Assembly (NCBI GenBank): GCA_013365325.1
Contig: JABVXV010000245.1
Span: 32,325 to 96,324 of the forward strand
From: Dipetalonema caudispina
Lineage: Eukaryota; Nematoda; Chromadorea; Rhabditida; Onchocercidae
Length of the DNA: 64,000 nt
Direction: 5' to 3'
The notes below the pieces were generated by a model that worked only from the letters and a program-made list of their open reading frames with translations, ran no database searches and had not been told where the DNA came from. The first letter of the stretch is position 1, and the number at the start of each line of letters is the position of its first letter. The position numbers and the translations under genes are program-made. Below, piece by piece: positions 26,161-39,300 of this stretch.

Positions 26161-26220
26161 TAGAGAGAGAAAAAAAATATATTAGAGAGAGAAAAAAACA
26201 GGGAGTAAGAGAGAGAGGGA
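26161..26220 (+). repeat. GA-rich simple sequence
   Basis: Nearly pure purine stretch with three AGAGAG clusters separated by A-runs. Low-complexity microsatellite-like DNA with no coding sense. Confidence 0.7.
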
Positions 26221-26274
26221 TAGGCAAATTTAGAAATCGCTCATTTTCACTGAATATGAAATATTAAAAAAATA

Positions 26275-26418
26275 TTATTGCCTTGGATTGATAGGTGGCA
26301 TTTGATCGGAATGTGGAGTAAACAGCGTCATCACATCTGATTTGATTTGTCGCTGTAATCCGGCAATTACGGTTACTGTTAATATCGATGAAATATTGAA
26401 AGAAAACACGAAAACCTT
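26275..26418 (-). CDS. Orphan coding-like exon, unknown product
   Basis: On the minus strand, from a possible acceptor (ACCCAG) to a TAA at 26275-26277, one frame stays open for 47 codons. Its translation is not low-complexity: a hydrophobic start, then a mixed segment with IAGLQRQIKSDVMTLFTPHS, ending QMPPINPRQ. The base composition is less AT-rich than the flanks. A second minus frame is also open here, so the evidence is weak. It could be the last exon of an unseen gene, untranslated leader of the CLC gene, or chance. No upstream partner exon was found and the family is not recognised. Confidence 0.25.
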   Translation of the reverse strand, partial: KVFVFSFNISSILTVTVIAGLQRQIKSDVMTLFTPHSDQMPPINPRQ

Positions 26419-27340
26419 CTGGGTGTTTTTTATGAAAATATTTCATTAAGAATTATGGTAAGACGGGTTTGCTAATTATGAAGTTCAAAAAAAAAAAAAA
26501 AAAGAAAAAAGCCAAACCAAATGAGCGAGACGAGTTTGGAAATTTTGAAGTGAAAAAAGAAAAGCTAATTTCATATATGAGAAATTGTACGTCATTAAAA
26601 TGTTTGTATGATTGCATTCTTAGTAAATCCCTTCCATTTTAAGATATTACTCCTTAAAAATTTTAAGTAAAAATTATAATTTAAAATTTCGAGAAGTTAG
26701 AGTAAATGAGGTATTATGAACTCAATTTTTGAGTTATGATAAAATGAATTGTATAATTGTAAAATAACATAAGAAAGAAAAAAAAAAAGAAAACTAAGCC
26801 CTTGCATTAGTAATGTCATGGAATATGTAAAATATTCTTGTATACATGTTTCTATAATACATTCGATTTTAGAATGTTACTCATGAAAAACAAAATAAAT
26901 TGAAATTTTGAATTCAGAAAAAAGGAAAAAATAACTAAAAATCATATTAAATTTAGTTTTTGCAAATAATTCGCAGTATAAAATTTAATGGAATTTTAAT
27001 ATTTCATTTATATTACGCATTACTATAAATGATAAATTTTCATGATATTTTTATTGACACTTAAAAAAGAAAAAAATTTTTTCGGTTGCTGATAAAACAT
27101 TGTTCGTTGTTTATAAATATTAATTGGTAATTTGCTTGAACGAGCTGATTGGAAGAGAATATCGACAGATGGGAGGAAATGGGAGGGTAAAGGTTAGAAC
27201 ATAGGAAGTGATTATCATTGGAATTGAAGAAGTCGGAAGTTACGCGTAACTATGATGAAAAAGATGTGGGGGAGGGGAATGAGTGGGCGGATGGAATTTT
27301 TAAAGAGGAAAAAGTAAACGGAAGAGGTGTTTGTAAGTGG

Positions 27341-27369
27341 TGTCTGTCTGTGTGTGTGTGTGTGTGTTT

Positions 27370-27401
<32 letters not shown>

Positions 27402-27402
27402 G
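27341..27402 (+). repeat. TG dinucleotide microsatellite
   Basis: Interrupted (TG)n run of about 60 bases. It is translated as Cys-Val repeats in one frame, which makes a spurious reading frame across it. Confidence 0.95.
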
Positions 27403-27419
27403 ATAAAAAAAGGCAATCG

Positions 27420-27677
27420 ATGTCAACAATGATAATGAGAGAATTTCATTTTACTTCTCAACAAATGAATAGCTGTAATAATTCGAAAAACAACTGGGAT
27501 GGTATACCATTGTCATGCAGTTCAACTTCTTCACCTTCTTACCATTCAGATGTAAATTTCGAATTAGGGTTTGCCATTTCAAGTTTTTCATTTTAAATCT
27601 GTCATTTTACATATATACATACATAAAAACTACTGATTATATTTTGTCAGGTAACAAGACTTCAGGAATTAAATTAA
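27420..27677 (+). CDS. Possible two-exon small-protein gene
   Basis: Exon 27420-27551 starts with ATG and encodes 44 residues rich in Ser, Asn and Met (MSTMIMREFHFTSQQMNSCN at the start, ending SSPSYHSD). It stops at a GTAAAT donor. A good acceptor (TTTTGTCAG) ends at 27650, and joining there in phase 0 adds VTRLQELN and a stop at 27675-27677, giving 52 residues. The composition is more balanced than nearby random frames. The ATG lies just after the TG microsatellite, and no family is recognised. It could be a genuine micropeptide, the first exon of a longer transcript, or chance. Confidence 0.22.
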
Positions 27678-30384
27678 CCCATGACTGAATTGAATGCTTA
27701 ATTTATGGATAGACAATAAGGACAGGGTTTTTTCCTTCCTCTAAAAAAATCTTAATAATAGTTTTATCGGATAAGTTTATTTTTCATTTCTAACTTATTG
27801 TAAGAAATATTTCTTGTATCCAGTTAAAACATGCAATCTTTTCCGTTAATTTATTTAATTCTATGACTTGCCTTTAACTAAAGACTGTAACGTCTTAATA
27901 AACCTAATAAATAAATATGAGTAATTAATTAATTCTTTAGTTATCAAGAAAAAATTTCATATATATATATATGTGTGTTTTTTTTTGAACGAAAAAAAGG
28001 GCAAATAATTTTAATAGACTTTTCCCCTTTTTCATCAAAAATGTCAACACAATATGGAATCAATTGAAAGACGAAATAGAATAAATGCTTCGAAAATATA
28101 AAGATACAATTTATAGGTTATCACAAGTATTAATTGGGAAAGAATATATGAATTTTTTTAATTTTTTTTTAAATTTTATTCTTTTTAATGCCAATGAAAA
28201 GAATATTTTTGACGGGGGAGAGAAAGAGAAAAAGCTAGAATTAATAAAGCATAAATTTCATATTTCGAGTTGTAAAGGAGCAAAAATGTCCTACGGAAGA
28301 ATTTTTCTAATATCTAAGTGATTTCTAAACAAAACTTTAATTTTAACATTCAAGATCCATTTCACGAAAATGTTGTAAATAATTACGATGTTTATTAGCA
28401 AAGTAAAATAAAAGCGAAAGCAAGGATTACTCGCTTTCGTTTTTCTTCAATCTATTGAAGTAATGTAAAATATACAAATGAATTTCTTTCTTTTTCTTTG
28501 TGTATTTCTCATTGAAAAAATGTTATTTTGTTTTCTACTTCTTGTTAAAAATAAATATATGTAACGAAATGAATGGATTTTCGTGTCATTTTAAAATTTT
28601 CAAAAAAAAAAAAGATATAGTGGTCACCCACATTGAAATGATTTTGATGCGCTGAACATTATCAAAGCAAAAGGAAAAAAATTCGAAAATTCTTCTTTTT
28701 TAGGCTACGATGAAGAGATAATGGTGAAATTTAAAAATTATAATTTCATTTCAACCATTAGGAATTATTACGGTTACGTATTGCACCATAATTCCAATGG
28801 AAGTTGTAATTGTACGCAATCGATGAATAACTCGCCTTTCGAATAAAATGTTCACAAATGCCAATAAGCCCTTGTAGAAGATTTGTATCTTTCTTTTCCT
28901 TTCTTTGTTTATTTTCTCTCTCTCTCGAATTTCGAATGTAGCAAATTTCATAATTATTTGGGAAATAAAATGTCATTTGCTACTATTTTTTTTCGGTTAT
29001 GTCAAACTGCCCTATTAAGAAGAATGTGTGTGAAAAACTGAAACTAATTATTAAATGGCGTTTGCTATTAAATTATTGAGCAATAGTATTATGGTTATTC
29101 ATCATCTCTTACTTGCACGGTATTGCTAGGATCAATTAAATTTTATGATTTACGACAATTTCATTTAGCAAAAGGCTAATGTTAAGTTGTACTTCACATC
29201 GATCACCATTGCACTGTTTCATTAAAATAGATTTCTCCTTTTTTGGGAGAACGGGTTTTTATGAACAACCTAAAAACTCGTCATCCAGTAATTGATCAAC
29301 GATGAAATTTCTCCAGTTTTCCATTTTTGAGCAGCATAACAAACAACGGTTGATCGAAAGTCATTGGAACGGGTTAATAAAAAACATTGGTCAACTCAAC
29401 ATTGAAATTTCGATTCTTAATTTGAAATTTCCGATACAGTTTTGCAAAAAAAATCATCTGCTAACCGACCGAATAATCAACCATCACAACTAATTAATCA
29501 CCCAGTAAAACCCTGACATTAGCTTACTTCTGGAGCTTGTTTTTAAGTCCCTACAAGCCAAACATCAGTGCTAATCATGATTATTCTAAACCAATAACAG
29601 ATTTTAGTCTATATGAGAAACTATTCTCGCAAAGAATGTTGTTACGATCATTTTTTGTTTTAAATGAAACATCCACGATCAACGAAAACTCGAATAATAA
29701 AATCTAGAAAAAGCTTTCATATCCATGAATGTCCTTGAACATCCCACTCTTCCAAAACTTGAAAAAAGTTCTTCACTTACCAATAATTTACGAATAGCTC
29801 ACTGTTGATCTTTGTTCACGGTATTAAATAAAACAAAAAGAACGCGACATAAATTTTATTTATGACAGAAAAAAAAAATGGACGACAAAACGATCAGAAC
29901 AATAATCTACAAACGAAAGAACTGGCAAAATGCACAGTTTGCTCTCAAGAAACTCGGAAAATATGTAGGGATGCATTTATTTATTTATAGGTTAGTCGAA
30001 AACTAAGCCCGCATCCCAAACACTTTTCGCTCTTATGAAATCATAGGAACAAAATTTATAGAAGCACACAGTGATGGGTAAAAAGTATCCCTAAACAAGA
30101 AATAATCATAAGTCATTTTCATTTCTTTTTAAATATATATTTGTAACCATACTTACGCAAAGAAAAGAAAAAAATTGAAAAAAAATTTCTGAAGTGAAAG
30201 GATACAAGATGGCCAAACTTTGATCATATGGGTTTTCGGAAAAAATACCACAAATACTGTGCTTTATATAAGCAAAATAATGACATAAATTTTACACAAA
30301 AGCATGATATATTTTTAGAAAACTATTAATAACTTGAAACATGATTCTTTTCAAAATTAAATTTTTGATTCCACACCAGCTTTG

Positions 30385-33300
30385 TTACATACGATATCCA
30401 CGTCCACGACGTAACAGAGTAGCACGTCCTCCACGTTGCATAGAACCCGAGATTTGATGAGTTGTATCACTGCTAAAAATCGATATTTGACAACGTTATT
30501 TAGCGTCATATTTTAGTTGTTTGAACCTGTTAAAACATTTGGCCATCAAGAAGACTGATGATGAACACTTGTTAGAACATTTAGGTTATCGAAAAAATGT
30601 ATCCTAATTAAGTTCACAAGAGATCACAAGATCATAAAAAGTCGTTAATGCTACAAGTTATAAAGTAATAAATCAACAACTTAAAGCTAAACGTTAACTC
30701 AGTTGATAATAATTCACTACCTTAGTTGTGAATATGGGTAATTTAAAATCACAAAATTAGAAAAAAGTGAATTCCTAACACAGTGGCACTTCATAGCCTA
30801 ACTGTTCAACACATAAAATCACTGGTTCGGTTAATTAGTCTGCAATCACGTCAGACGATTCTCACAGCATTGTGATAGTTATGAAGCGGTTAATGATTGC
30901 ATTACCTGCTTGAAGTAGGTTCCGTTATATCAGGGTAGCGTATTCTAATACGTCTTGTTGCTGACCCATCTGACGTACTTGGTCCCGAAGACGCCGCTTC
31001 ATCATCTGTCTGTGTAGCGTGCCTGTCTTCTCGCTCCTCTTCAGCGATATCATTCCCACCTTCTTCAATCATCAGTGCATGTTCGCTCTCACCACTATCA
31101 ACATCTGTACCTGTTATCGGAGCAACCGTACTTGACGCGCCACGACTATCAGACTCAATGTTTTCTACAAATATTTTTTTCAAAATTTATAGAAAGCATA
31201 TGGCCAGAGCAATTTACCAGTTCACCATGCTCATAAGAGTATTATCTTAAGACCGTACTTCTATTACAGAAGTACATCAGTATCGTCACAAAAGTTATGT
31301 ATGGATATTAAATGAAAACAAGTACGCATACCGATAAGCGGTGGCGAATCGTGTACCACATGCAATTCTGAACCAGATACAACTAAATGAAGCAGTGTTA
31401 TGCATTTCTAGAATATTTAAAATTCTCTCAGTAAATTAAGATTTATTCAGTCTTAAGAATACCTTACCATCACCACCTTCTTGAGAAACTATGTCTAATG
31501 AGTGCGGCTGTAAATCGAGTTCTGCTGATGGCACATAAAGCGCTTCCGAATTACAGTGTCTAAAATGAGAAACAGACAGAAGTCTCAAATTAAACATCTT
31601 TCCAATGAAAGTTAATGCAGCATTAATGAGTTAGAGATTCTAACCTTCTGTACCAGAAAATTGGGACGTTCTCTTAATGAAAGGAACGATAATCAGATAA
31701 TTCACTATATTTTTAAGCAAAAATCATTAAGCTATGAATGGTTTTCAAAAATTTTAAAGAAATTCTTACTCGGAATGAACTGTATCACTTTCACCCGCAT
31801 GATCTGCAATAAAGGCTTGTGTAGATGAATCCATATGTGAGGTAGCACCGGATTCTTCTGCAGCGGCTTCCAACCTCAGTTCCATGCACCGAACAGATTC
31901 GCCTAATATATTACCGACATTGCAGACATTATTTCAACCAAAAAAGGTAAATCATGATGTGTGAAAACAAGAGAAAAGGAATTCTTATTCACTGGTTTTA
32001 TAGTTTTAGGAAAAATTAATGCCGAATTTAAGTCCGTAAATACACAAATTCGAAACAAAACAAGCGAACCTTGAATGTTTTGTCGTTCACGAGCTTCAGT
32101 AGTGCTCGTTTCTACATCATCATCAACAACAACCGAACGTTTGCGATCCCCACCATGTGCCTCATCCATAGAAAGTTCTGCTGGGGAGCGTGAGTGCTCC
32201 ATTTCACCATCATCATCATCTTCTATTAGAATAACACCGTCATCCTCATCACCATCATTTCCTGATTCCTGTAAATTGATTATGTTAAGCAAAATCTGAT
32301 GAATGGTTCATCATTATTAGAAATTCTTCGAACTTCAAATCAAGACTGATTTCATGCATACCACTTAGAAAATATGTAAGCAGCCTAAATTCAAAAAGAA
32401 ATTATTGCAGTAAATAACAATATTAAGTAAATAATATACGCCAAAACTTTATGTTTCGAAAAAGAGATATTTATACATAGTGTGGCATAGCAACAAATAT
32501 GTCTTAAAAGAGTAAGAGACAGAAATAATTTCGAGAAGTACCAAAATTTAGAAAATTATAAAGTTTAATTTTCGGAAAACTTCTTAGAGATTAAAATTTT
32601 TATCCATAACATATGAAACAACAGAATCTAGCCAATCTTGAGATTTTAAACTTTGTAAAACTGCTTTTAACAACAACTAACTAGATGAGGTCCTCCTCGG
32701 GCAGCGCGGTAATCAGAACTTCCATAATGTGGATGTAATTCGAATTCACCCTCCTCATCCGGTTCCTCTTCATCGAATTCTTCATCCTCCATCTCTTCTA
32801 ACATTTCATCACCCTGAAAAATTTCGAGGTAATAAAAACGATTTGTAAATATAAAAACAAAAACAATTTTATGTCAGAAAACCTTCAAATTCTTTGGATT
32901 AGAATAAAATCATCTGCAATAAAATTAATTCCCTTTGTAGTGAGAGAGTGACAAATAAATATTGTTAATTTAAATTGAATATCATCAAATTAGTCTTTTC
33001 ACTAACCGCTTCTTCACTAAGATTATCTTCATCTGCCGAAGCTTCGCGCCTAAGATCTTCACCCACAATAACATCATGTTCATTATCCTCAATTTGTTCA
33101 TCTTCATCATGCCCTTCTTCTTGTGCTACTCCCTCACCAACCGTTTCATAAGTGACTTCCGCACTCACTTCCTACAAAATTAATGAAATTTTCAAGGTTA
33201 ATCAACAAGCAAAGTATGGTACTGGGATAAGAGTTCTATACTTACTTCATTCCAAGTCTAAAAAAACTTTTCAGTGATGTCAAATATATAAAAAAGTATT

Positions 33301-36300
33301 GAAAATGAAATGAATCCTAGCTGAAACTAAAGTACCCATTATCAGAGAGCACTTGATACTAGCAAATTGAAAGCCAATAAAAGACCAAAGTTGAAAAATT
33401 CTTAAGAAAAAAAACCTGGACTTCAATAGCTGATTTAGCATTCTTCCCTGCTTCATTTATTCTCATACCGTCTGATCGGTCACCTTCAGGATTTGTAGTT
33501 GTTTCAACTGTTGAAAGATAATTCAACATCAATTCTATCATTCATTAGATTAATACTAACAGTAGCATCATATTAAAAAGATTAGTTCCATTTTTTGCAC
33601 TGTCAAACTAACCACTTTCTTGCTGTTCATGCTCAGCTTCATCCGTAGCATGCTGCTCGATATCAACTCGTGATTCACTTCCTAATTTCATAAAACGACC
33701 ACTTGTGGAAACCTTCAAAATACAGAAAAGTAGGATTTTCTTAGCTACAAAGTTCAAGAATATTCGAATTTCCTACTCCTTTAACCAACCTTTCCTCCAA
33801 TCATCTTCTTTCCCACATTTCCTAACAGCCGGATTTACAGAAATTCTGAGTATACTGAAATCCTCGTAACTTGGAAATTTACAGAAAATTTGCGCAGGCA
33901 ACAAGAAGCAATCATACCTGCCCCATAGGACTTCCCCGATAACGTTTTCGCGGTTCCAAAACATCCGATCCAGTTTCAATTTGATCACTGAAAATTGGAA
34001 ATTAAAACGACGGTTCAAACGAAATCGAGAAAATTATGGATAATATGTAAACGATGAAAAGAAGCAACTTTGATGGTATATATGCTCGTTTTCTTGAAGG
34101 TTCATCTTCATTGCGGGTCATCGAAATTGATTGTGGTCCCACTTGTGACACGATTCCTTGTATTGCAATTGGTACATCTCCACTTGCTACACTACTTGTG
34201 ATGATATTCGCCCCATCACCATTGCCAGAAGTAACTATAAAGCAATATTAAATTAAAACCTACCAAATTAGTTACAAACTGATTGTTAAGCCACACCATC
34301 GTAATAAACCGTAGATTAAAAGCCATCATCTAATATTATCAAACGCTCCTCAGCACTGATGTGTGATATGCTAAGGCAAATTTTTTCCAGGCCCTGCCTC
34401 CTGGAAATCTCCTGGCAAATTGTTTAGTCAGAAAATTTGCAAACTAACTATTATGTTGTTGCAATCGAACTTGTATAATATCACCAGAAGAGGACTGGCT
34501 TACAGTGTTACTCTGCAAAAAATTATCTGTAAACTCCTCGACATTCAATTATTTTGAAGTTTGAAAAAACATACATAAAATGTGTTTTGTTGAATGAAAA
34601 GAAAAAAAATAACGTAAAATCACCGAATATAACATTTCACCAAAAAACATTAAAACTACCTATTACAACATTTTTTGTTGTAAATTAATGTTTCTCTGTC
34701 CCACCACAATTCTCTCAGTTATACTGTTTCAAATTTTCAAATTTCAGAAATTGTTAATTTAGGAACTGCAAAAGTACTATCAGATCCAGTTGAATTTAGG
34801 AAATATGCACACATATGTTTGGATGATAATTTAAGCAGCGAATGAATCAAAAGGCGTGAAGAGACAATTTGAGAAGTCAATGCTTAATTGTATCCAACAA
34901 AGCAATGACGTGACTAACAGGTGATGTAATGAATTAAAAAGGCATCCCAGATTTTACTATCATACATGAATGCATATATCTGAACTGATAATACCTGTTC
35001 GCTGGTTGTTGACACAGATGTACTTCGATGTACTTCTTGTTCTTCAATACTTCCAATTAAAGTTACTTCCTGTTTCGTGTCTTCATACTTTTCAATCTCT
35101 AAAGCAGCCATCTTTGCAGCAGGTTTAACAAGCATCACTGAACGTGAAGTTGTTGGTGTTTCTAAAACACACCGGTGATTTTTCAAAAAATGTAAGAGCT
35201 ACAACAGTAGGAAAACAGTGCTATAATCTGAAGAAATTTCTAAAACAACTGAAAATAATATCTTCTTCTTAACTTATTCGGATTCTAAGCTTATAACCTT
35301 TCGGTGTAAATAACATCATCAAAATTAGTATAAAATACATGAGAAAATTTTCTGCAATTAAACATACTTTTAATATTACCTTCTTTGGACAAGGAAGGAA
35401 AATCTGCTCCAGCAGTATTGGTAGCAAGAGATATAGCAATAGGAGAGCTCTGACTCTGAGAAATCACAGATGTGGATGAGCTAGAAAAACTATCTCAGTG
35501 AAATTGAGATTCAAATCATTAAGAAATTTAACATAAATTGTAATTATCAAAAACTGTTTTGAAGCAAGTAATTGAAGAGATCGATTAGCCTTCAAATTGG
35601 TGCAAAACTGGTATTAGATAACAGAATAATTAGTAAAAACAAATAACTGGATATATATTCTCGTTTGTTTTTCATTTGTTTGTTTGGTTATTTAGAATAT
35701 TGGTTATCGATAGGGAAGCCTCCGTTAAGATGAACTGATTCAATAATAAAAACGACGTTTACTGTTTCAGAAGATAGAAATTCGAAAGGTGCTCCGAGTT
35801 AAGATGCAGACAACCAAAAAAATTGTCACAACTAAAAAAATTCGAAATCGCTCATAAAAAAATTTACCTAACAGGTTTAACGAACGCTGCACCAGAAAAA
35901 CCAGGGCGACTGCTGGCTTCTTTACGACATGTGTCTAATGCAGCTTCCAGTACTTTTATCTTTCCTTGATAGGCTTCATCTGATTGCTTAGCTGTTTCAA
36001 GTTCTTCTCGTAGTCGAGCTACTTCTTGCTCTTTTTTGGTTAACATACTTGTGATTGAATTTAATCGAAAACGTAGCTCTTCTGTAAAAGTATTTTTTAT
36101 TGAGGACAAAATATTAATCAAAAATCAGATTATCGAAATTTTAAAATTAGTAATACAGGAAATTACAAAATATAAAATCGTACCTTTTGTATCACTTTCC
36201 ACTTTCAATTCTCGGAACTTAGCCTCAGCCTCGTTCAGTTTCGCTTGTGCTACCTTGTATTTTTCGGCAGACTCTTCCAACTGCTTGGACAAATCCTAAA

Positions 36301-39300
36301 ACCAATCCAATCTATAACTAGTCAAAAGTATTGTTGATACAAAAAAGGTTTTAGTAGGTAATCAGGAAATCCATTCATAATAACTTGCTGCAATGATAAG
36401 AAGGCATGAGCTGAGTAGTATCAAAAAAAAAAAAAATCTTCAAAAGACTGAAAAGATTAATAAAAAACTGCTGCGAGTTAGTTGGCAAATTCAGATGATT
36501 CACAACTAAATTATCGTCATATAATAAACCATATGGTTGAATCAAAACTGTAGGCCATTTTCTAAAGAGTCTCATATAGTTTCACCCCATTATAACAACT
36601 GGAAATACATCGAACTGATCGTACAATTGCGAATGAACGGTTAATTATTTAAGCTAAGCTCCCACTAATTTCTGAGTTCAGCGAAAACAACAAATTCTAA
36701 CTTTATTCTGTTGATTGAGTCCTTCCAACTGTTTCAACTGTGTTTGAAGAATTGTGCTTGCTTTCGTTGACTGTGTACCTCCCGTTCCCACCACATCAAC
36801 TGGCCAACCAGTTCGAGGCACTACTTTCTGGAAAAAAATTTCAAAAATATTTAAATTCAATGATCAATGATAAAGGAATACTATCATTCATTTAACCTCA
36901 CACTGACGGCTTAGAACAATTGAAAATTCAAAATGAAAATTTTATAAAGTAGCAAAAATTTCATGTCAACTGCATTAAAAATACATTACCTGTTGTTTCT
37001 GCTTTTCAATCTCGGCGCGTAACGCAAACAATTCTTGCTTCAATCTTGCAGTTTCAGAAGTGTTTTCCTCTTCTACTATTGATTTCTCAGCCAACATCGC
37101 TTTCAGTCCTTCAACATCTTTTTCCAATGTTTGAGATTTCATCCTGTACCGACGTGCAAGTAATCTAGCCTGCTCAAATTTTGCTGATAGTTTGAGTCGT
37201 TCCGATTCACTTTCATCAAATTTTTTCTGCACATCCACCAGGGTTTCTCTAGAAACAGTACGCTTGGTAGTTTTGTAAGATGATAATAAAAGTGACGTAA
37301 GTAATGAATGGACAGTTTCTTGTAAAATTTATGTTTCAAATGCAAAAGACTATGATACCATTTAGACTGAAGTGTGAAAAGTCCCATATTATTGGAACGT
37401 AGTTTTTAATCAAATATTAAAATTGTTAGATAACCCAGATTCAATTCATCCAAGTAGATTACTACACGAGAGGTGTCAACAACTGATAGGACAATCCTGA
37501 TTCATAGGAATTTGGCCGCTTAATACAATATATGAGGACCATCTGAAGATCATCAAATTTCGAAAATTAGATCCACTAGGATTACCAGTCAAACTTTATA
37601 AGATGAGTTTTCAATCTACTATGATATGTAAAACCTGCCAAATAACGCAAGATTATTGGTACTCACTGAATATGAACTTACTTAGATGTTGATTCTTGAA
37701 CAGATTTTTCTATTTCTCTTTTCAATGAATCCCGTTCTGTTGTTATCACGCTTAGCCTGCGTTTTAGTGATTCAACTTCGTTACTAAAATTTAAAAAAGT
37801 TCTAATAAAGAAAAAAGTGAAAACAAGCTAAAGTAGAAATACCAAAATATCAAGAAAGAAAGAATTTGTTGGAAGAAAAAAGTGTACTTTAAAGCGACCA
37901 CTCTTTCGGGTCCAAATTTACCCAACGAAATCAAAGCTTGATTATGTCTTTCCTTCCAGGATTCGAGCTGAAAAAGAGCTTCGATATTTATTAACAAATA
38001 AAAATGAGAAATCGATTTTTCCGAAGTTCTTGAGAATATTGTTCGGGAAGCCACTCGAAAACAAACTCGAAAAAATATTTAAAAACCATAAATATGTTTA
38101 ATTCGATGAAACCAGAAATAATATAATAATATCATTACTTCTTTTCGGCAAGTTTGCAAGTCAGCACAAACATTTTGTAATCTTCCCTTTTCCGTGACTT
38201 TTTCTGCACCCAAACTAGCAATACGTACTTGTAAATCGTTTATCTGAAAAAAATAAATAAAAACGAAATGAAAACATAATCACGTTACATTTATCCCTCT
38301 GGACTTTTCATATCAGTCCCCAGTTACTTATAAACTAAATTCATACATTTTTCGACAGCTGTTCATTGCGGCGGATTAGTTTTTCATTTTGCAGCTTCAA
38401 GTTCTGATTCTCCCTTTGTATGTCTTCCATCAAGGTCAATCGTGTAACCATTTCACTTTTTTCCGCAATTGAGCGAACATGTGCCTGGAAATATGACAAT
38501 TTAAGCAATCGACAGAACCAATTTTAAGTGATCTCAAAACTCCGATATTATTGAGAATAAATTTCTGTGCAATTAGTGTACGTACTTGCATCTAGGAATG
38601 AAATAATTTTCGTCGACACAGACTTACGTTTTTTAAAAAATTTAAACATAAGTTTAACTTAGCAGTGTATAATACGGTAATCCATGCAAGTTTATAAATC
38701 AACATGGCAAAATAAACAAACTTCGGCCTCTCTTCGAAGTTTTTGAATTTCTTCTTCTAATTTCAGTCGGTGTTCATCAGCCGTGGCTTGTTGAACTTGC
38801 AAACGCTTCCACTGCAGTTCGGCATTCATCATTCGCTCCATAACCTAAACTAAGTGCATCAATACAACTAAAATTTCATAATCACTCAATATTGGGGATG
38901 ACAAAAAATTCTACTGAATCCCCAAGATCCATAAAATCTTAAAACATGTTATGTTTCAGCAAAGAATAAAAGAAGCGACGATACTTGTCGATTTTCTCCT
39001 TGCAAATATTTGATGACTTCATACAAAGCGATAGCGGATTTTGAACCAGCAGGTGCCACAATATCTTCACTAGAAGAAGTACATCCAGAACGCTCCAAAA
39101 CAGCCATACGTTCCGTTACCTGCAACGAACTACTGAGATAAGCATAGTCTAAAAAATGTCTTTTGCAAACTTTTTTTTATACCAGATGAAGGCCTAATCT
39201 TACGGTTTATATCTTGCACCTATTTGATTTCGAAAAATCCGTTGTTTTTAAGTCTTTCCCACAAGAAATTATTTAACTGAATGGACTGTAATAAATCTAG

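Larger units (their letters stand above)
25926..30384. other. Mostly non-coding interval upstream of the CLC gene
   Basis: About 4.5 kb between the CLC gene and the 3' end of TPR, both on the minus strand. It should hold the missing 5' exon(s) and promoter of the CLC gene. It contains GA-rich tracts at about 26161-26220, a TG repeat at 27341-27402, and two weak coding candidates listed separately (26275-26418 minus, 27420-27677 plus). Nothing else was recognised. Confidence 0.5.

Noticed and set aside
28751..28976. Two overlapping minus-strand frames of about 70 codons
   Set aside because: Both are open at once, no splice-consistent partner exists, and neither resembles a family.
29302..29493. 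63-codon plus-strand frame with mixed composition
   Set aside because: No acceptor or donor logic, no partner exon and no recognisable motif.
32075..32299. Ser/Arg-rich plus-strand frame
   Set aside because: Reverse complement of the acidic Asp/Glu/Ser-rich TPR exon; composition is explained by the opposite strand.
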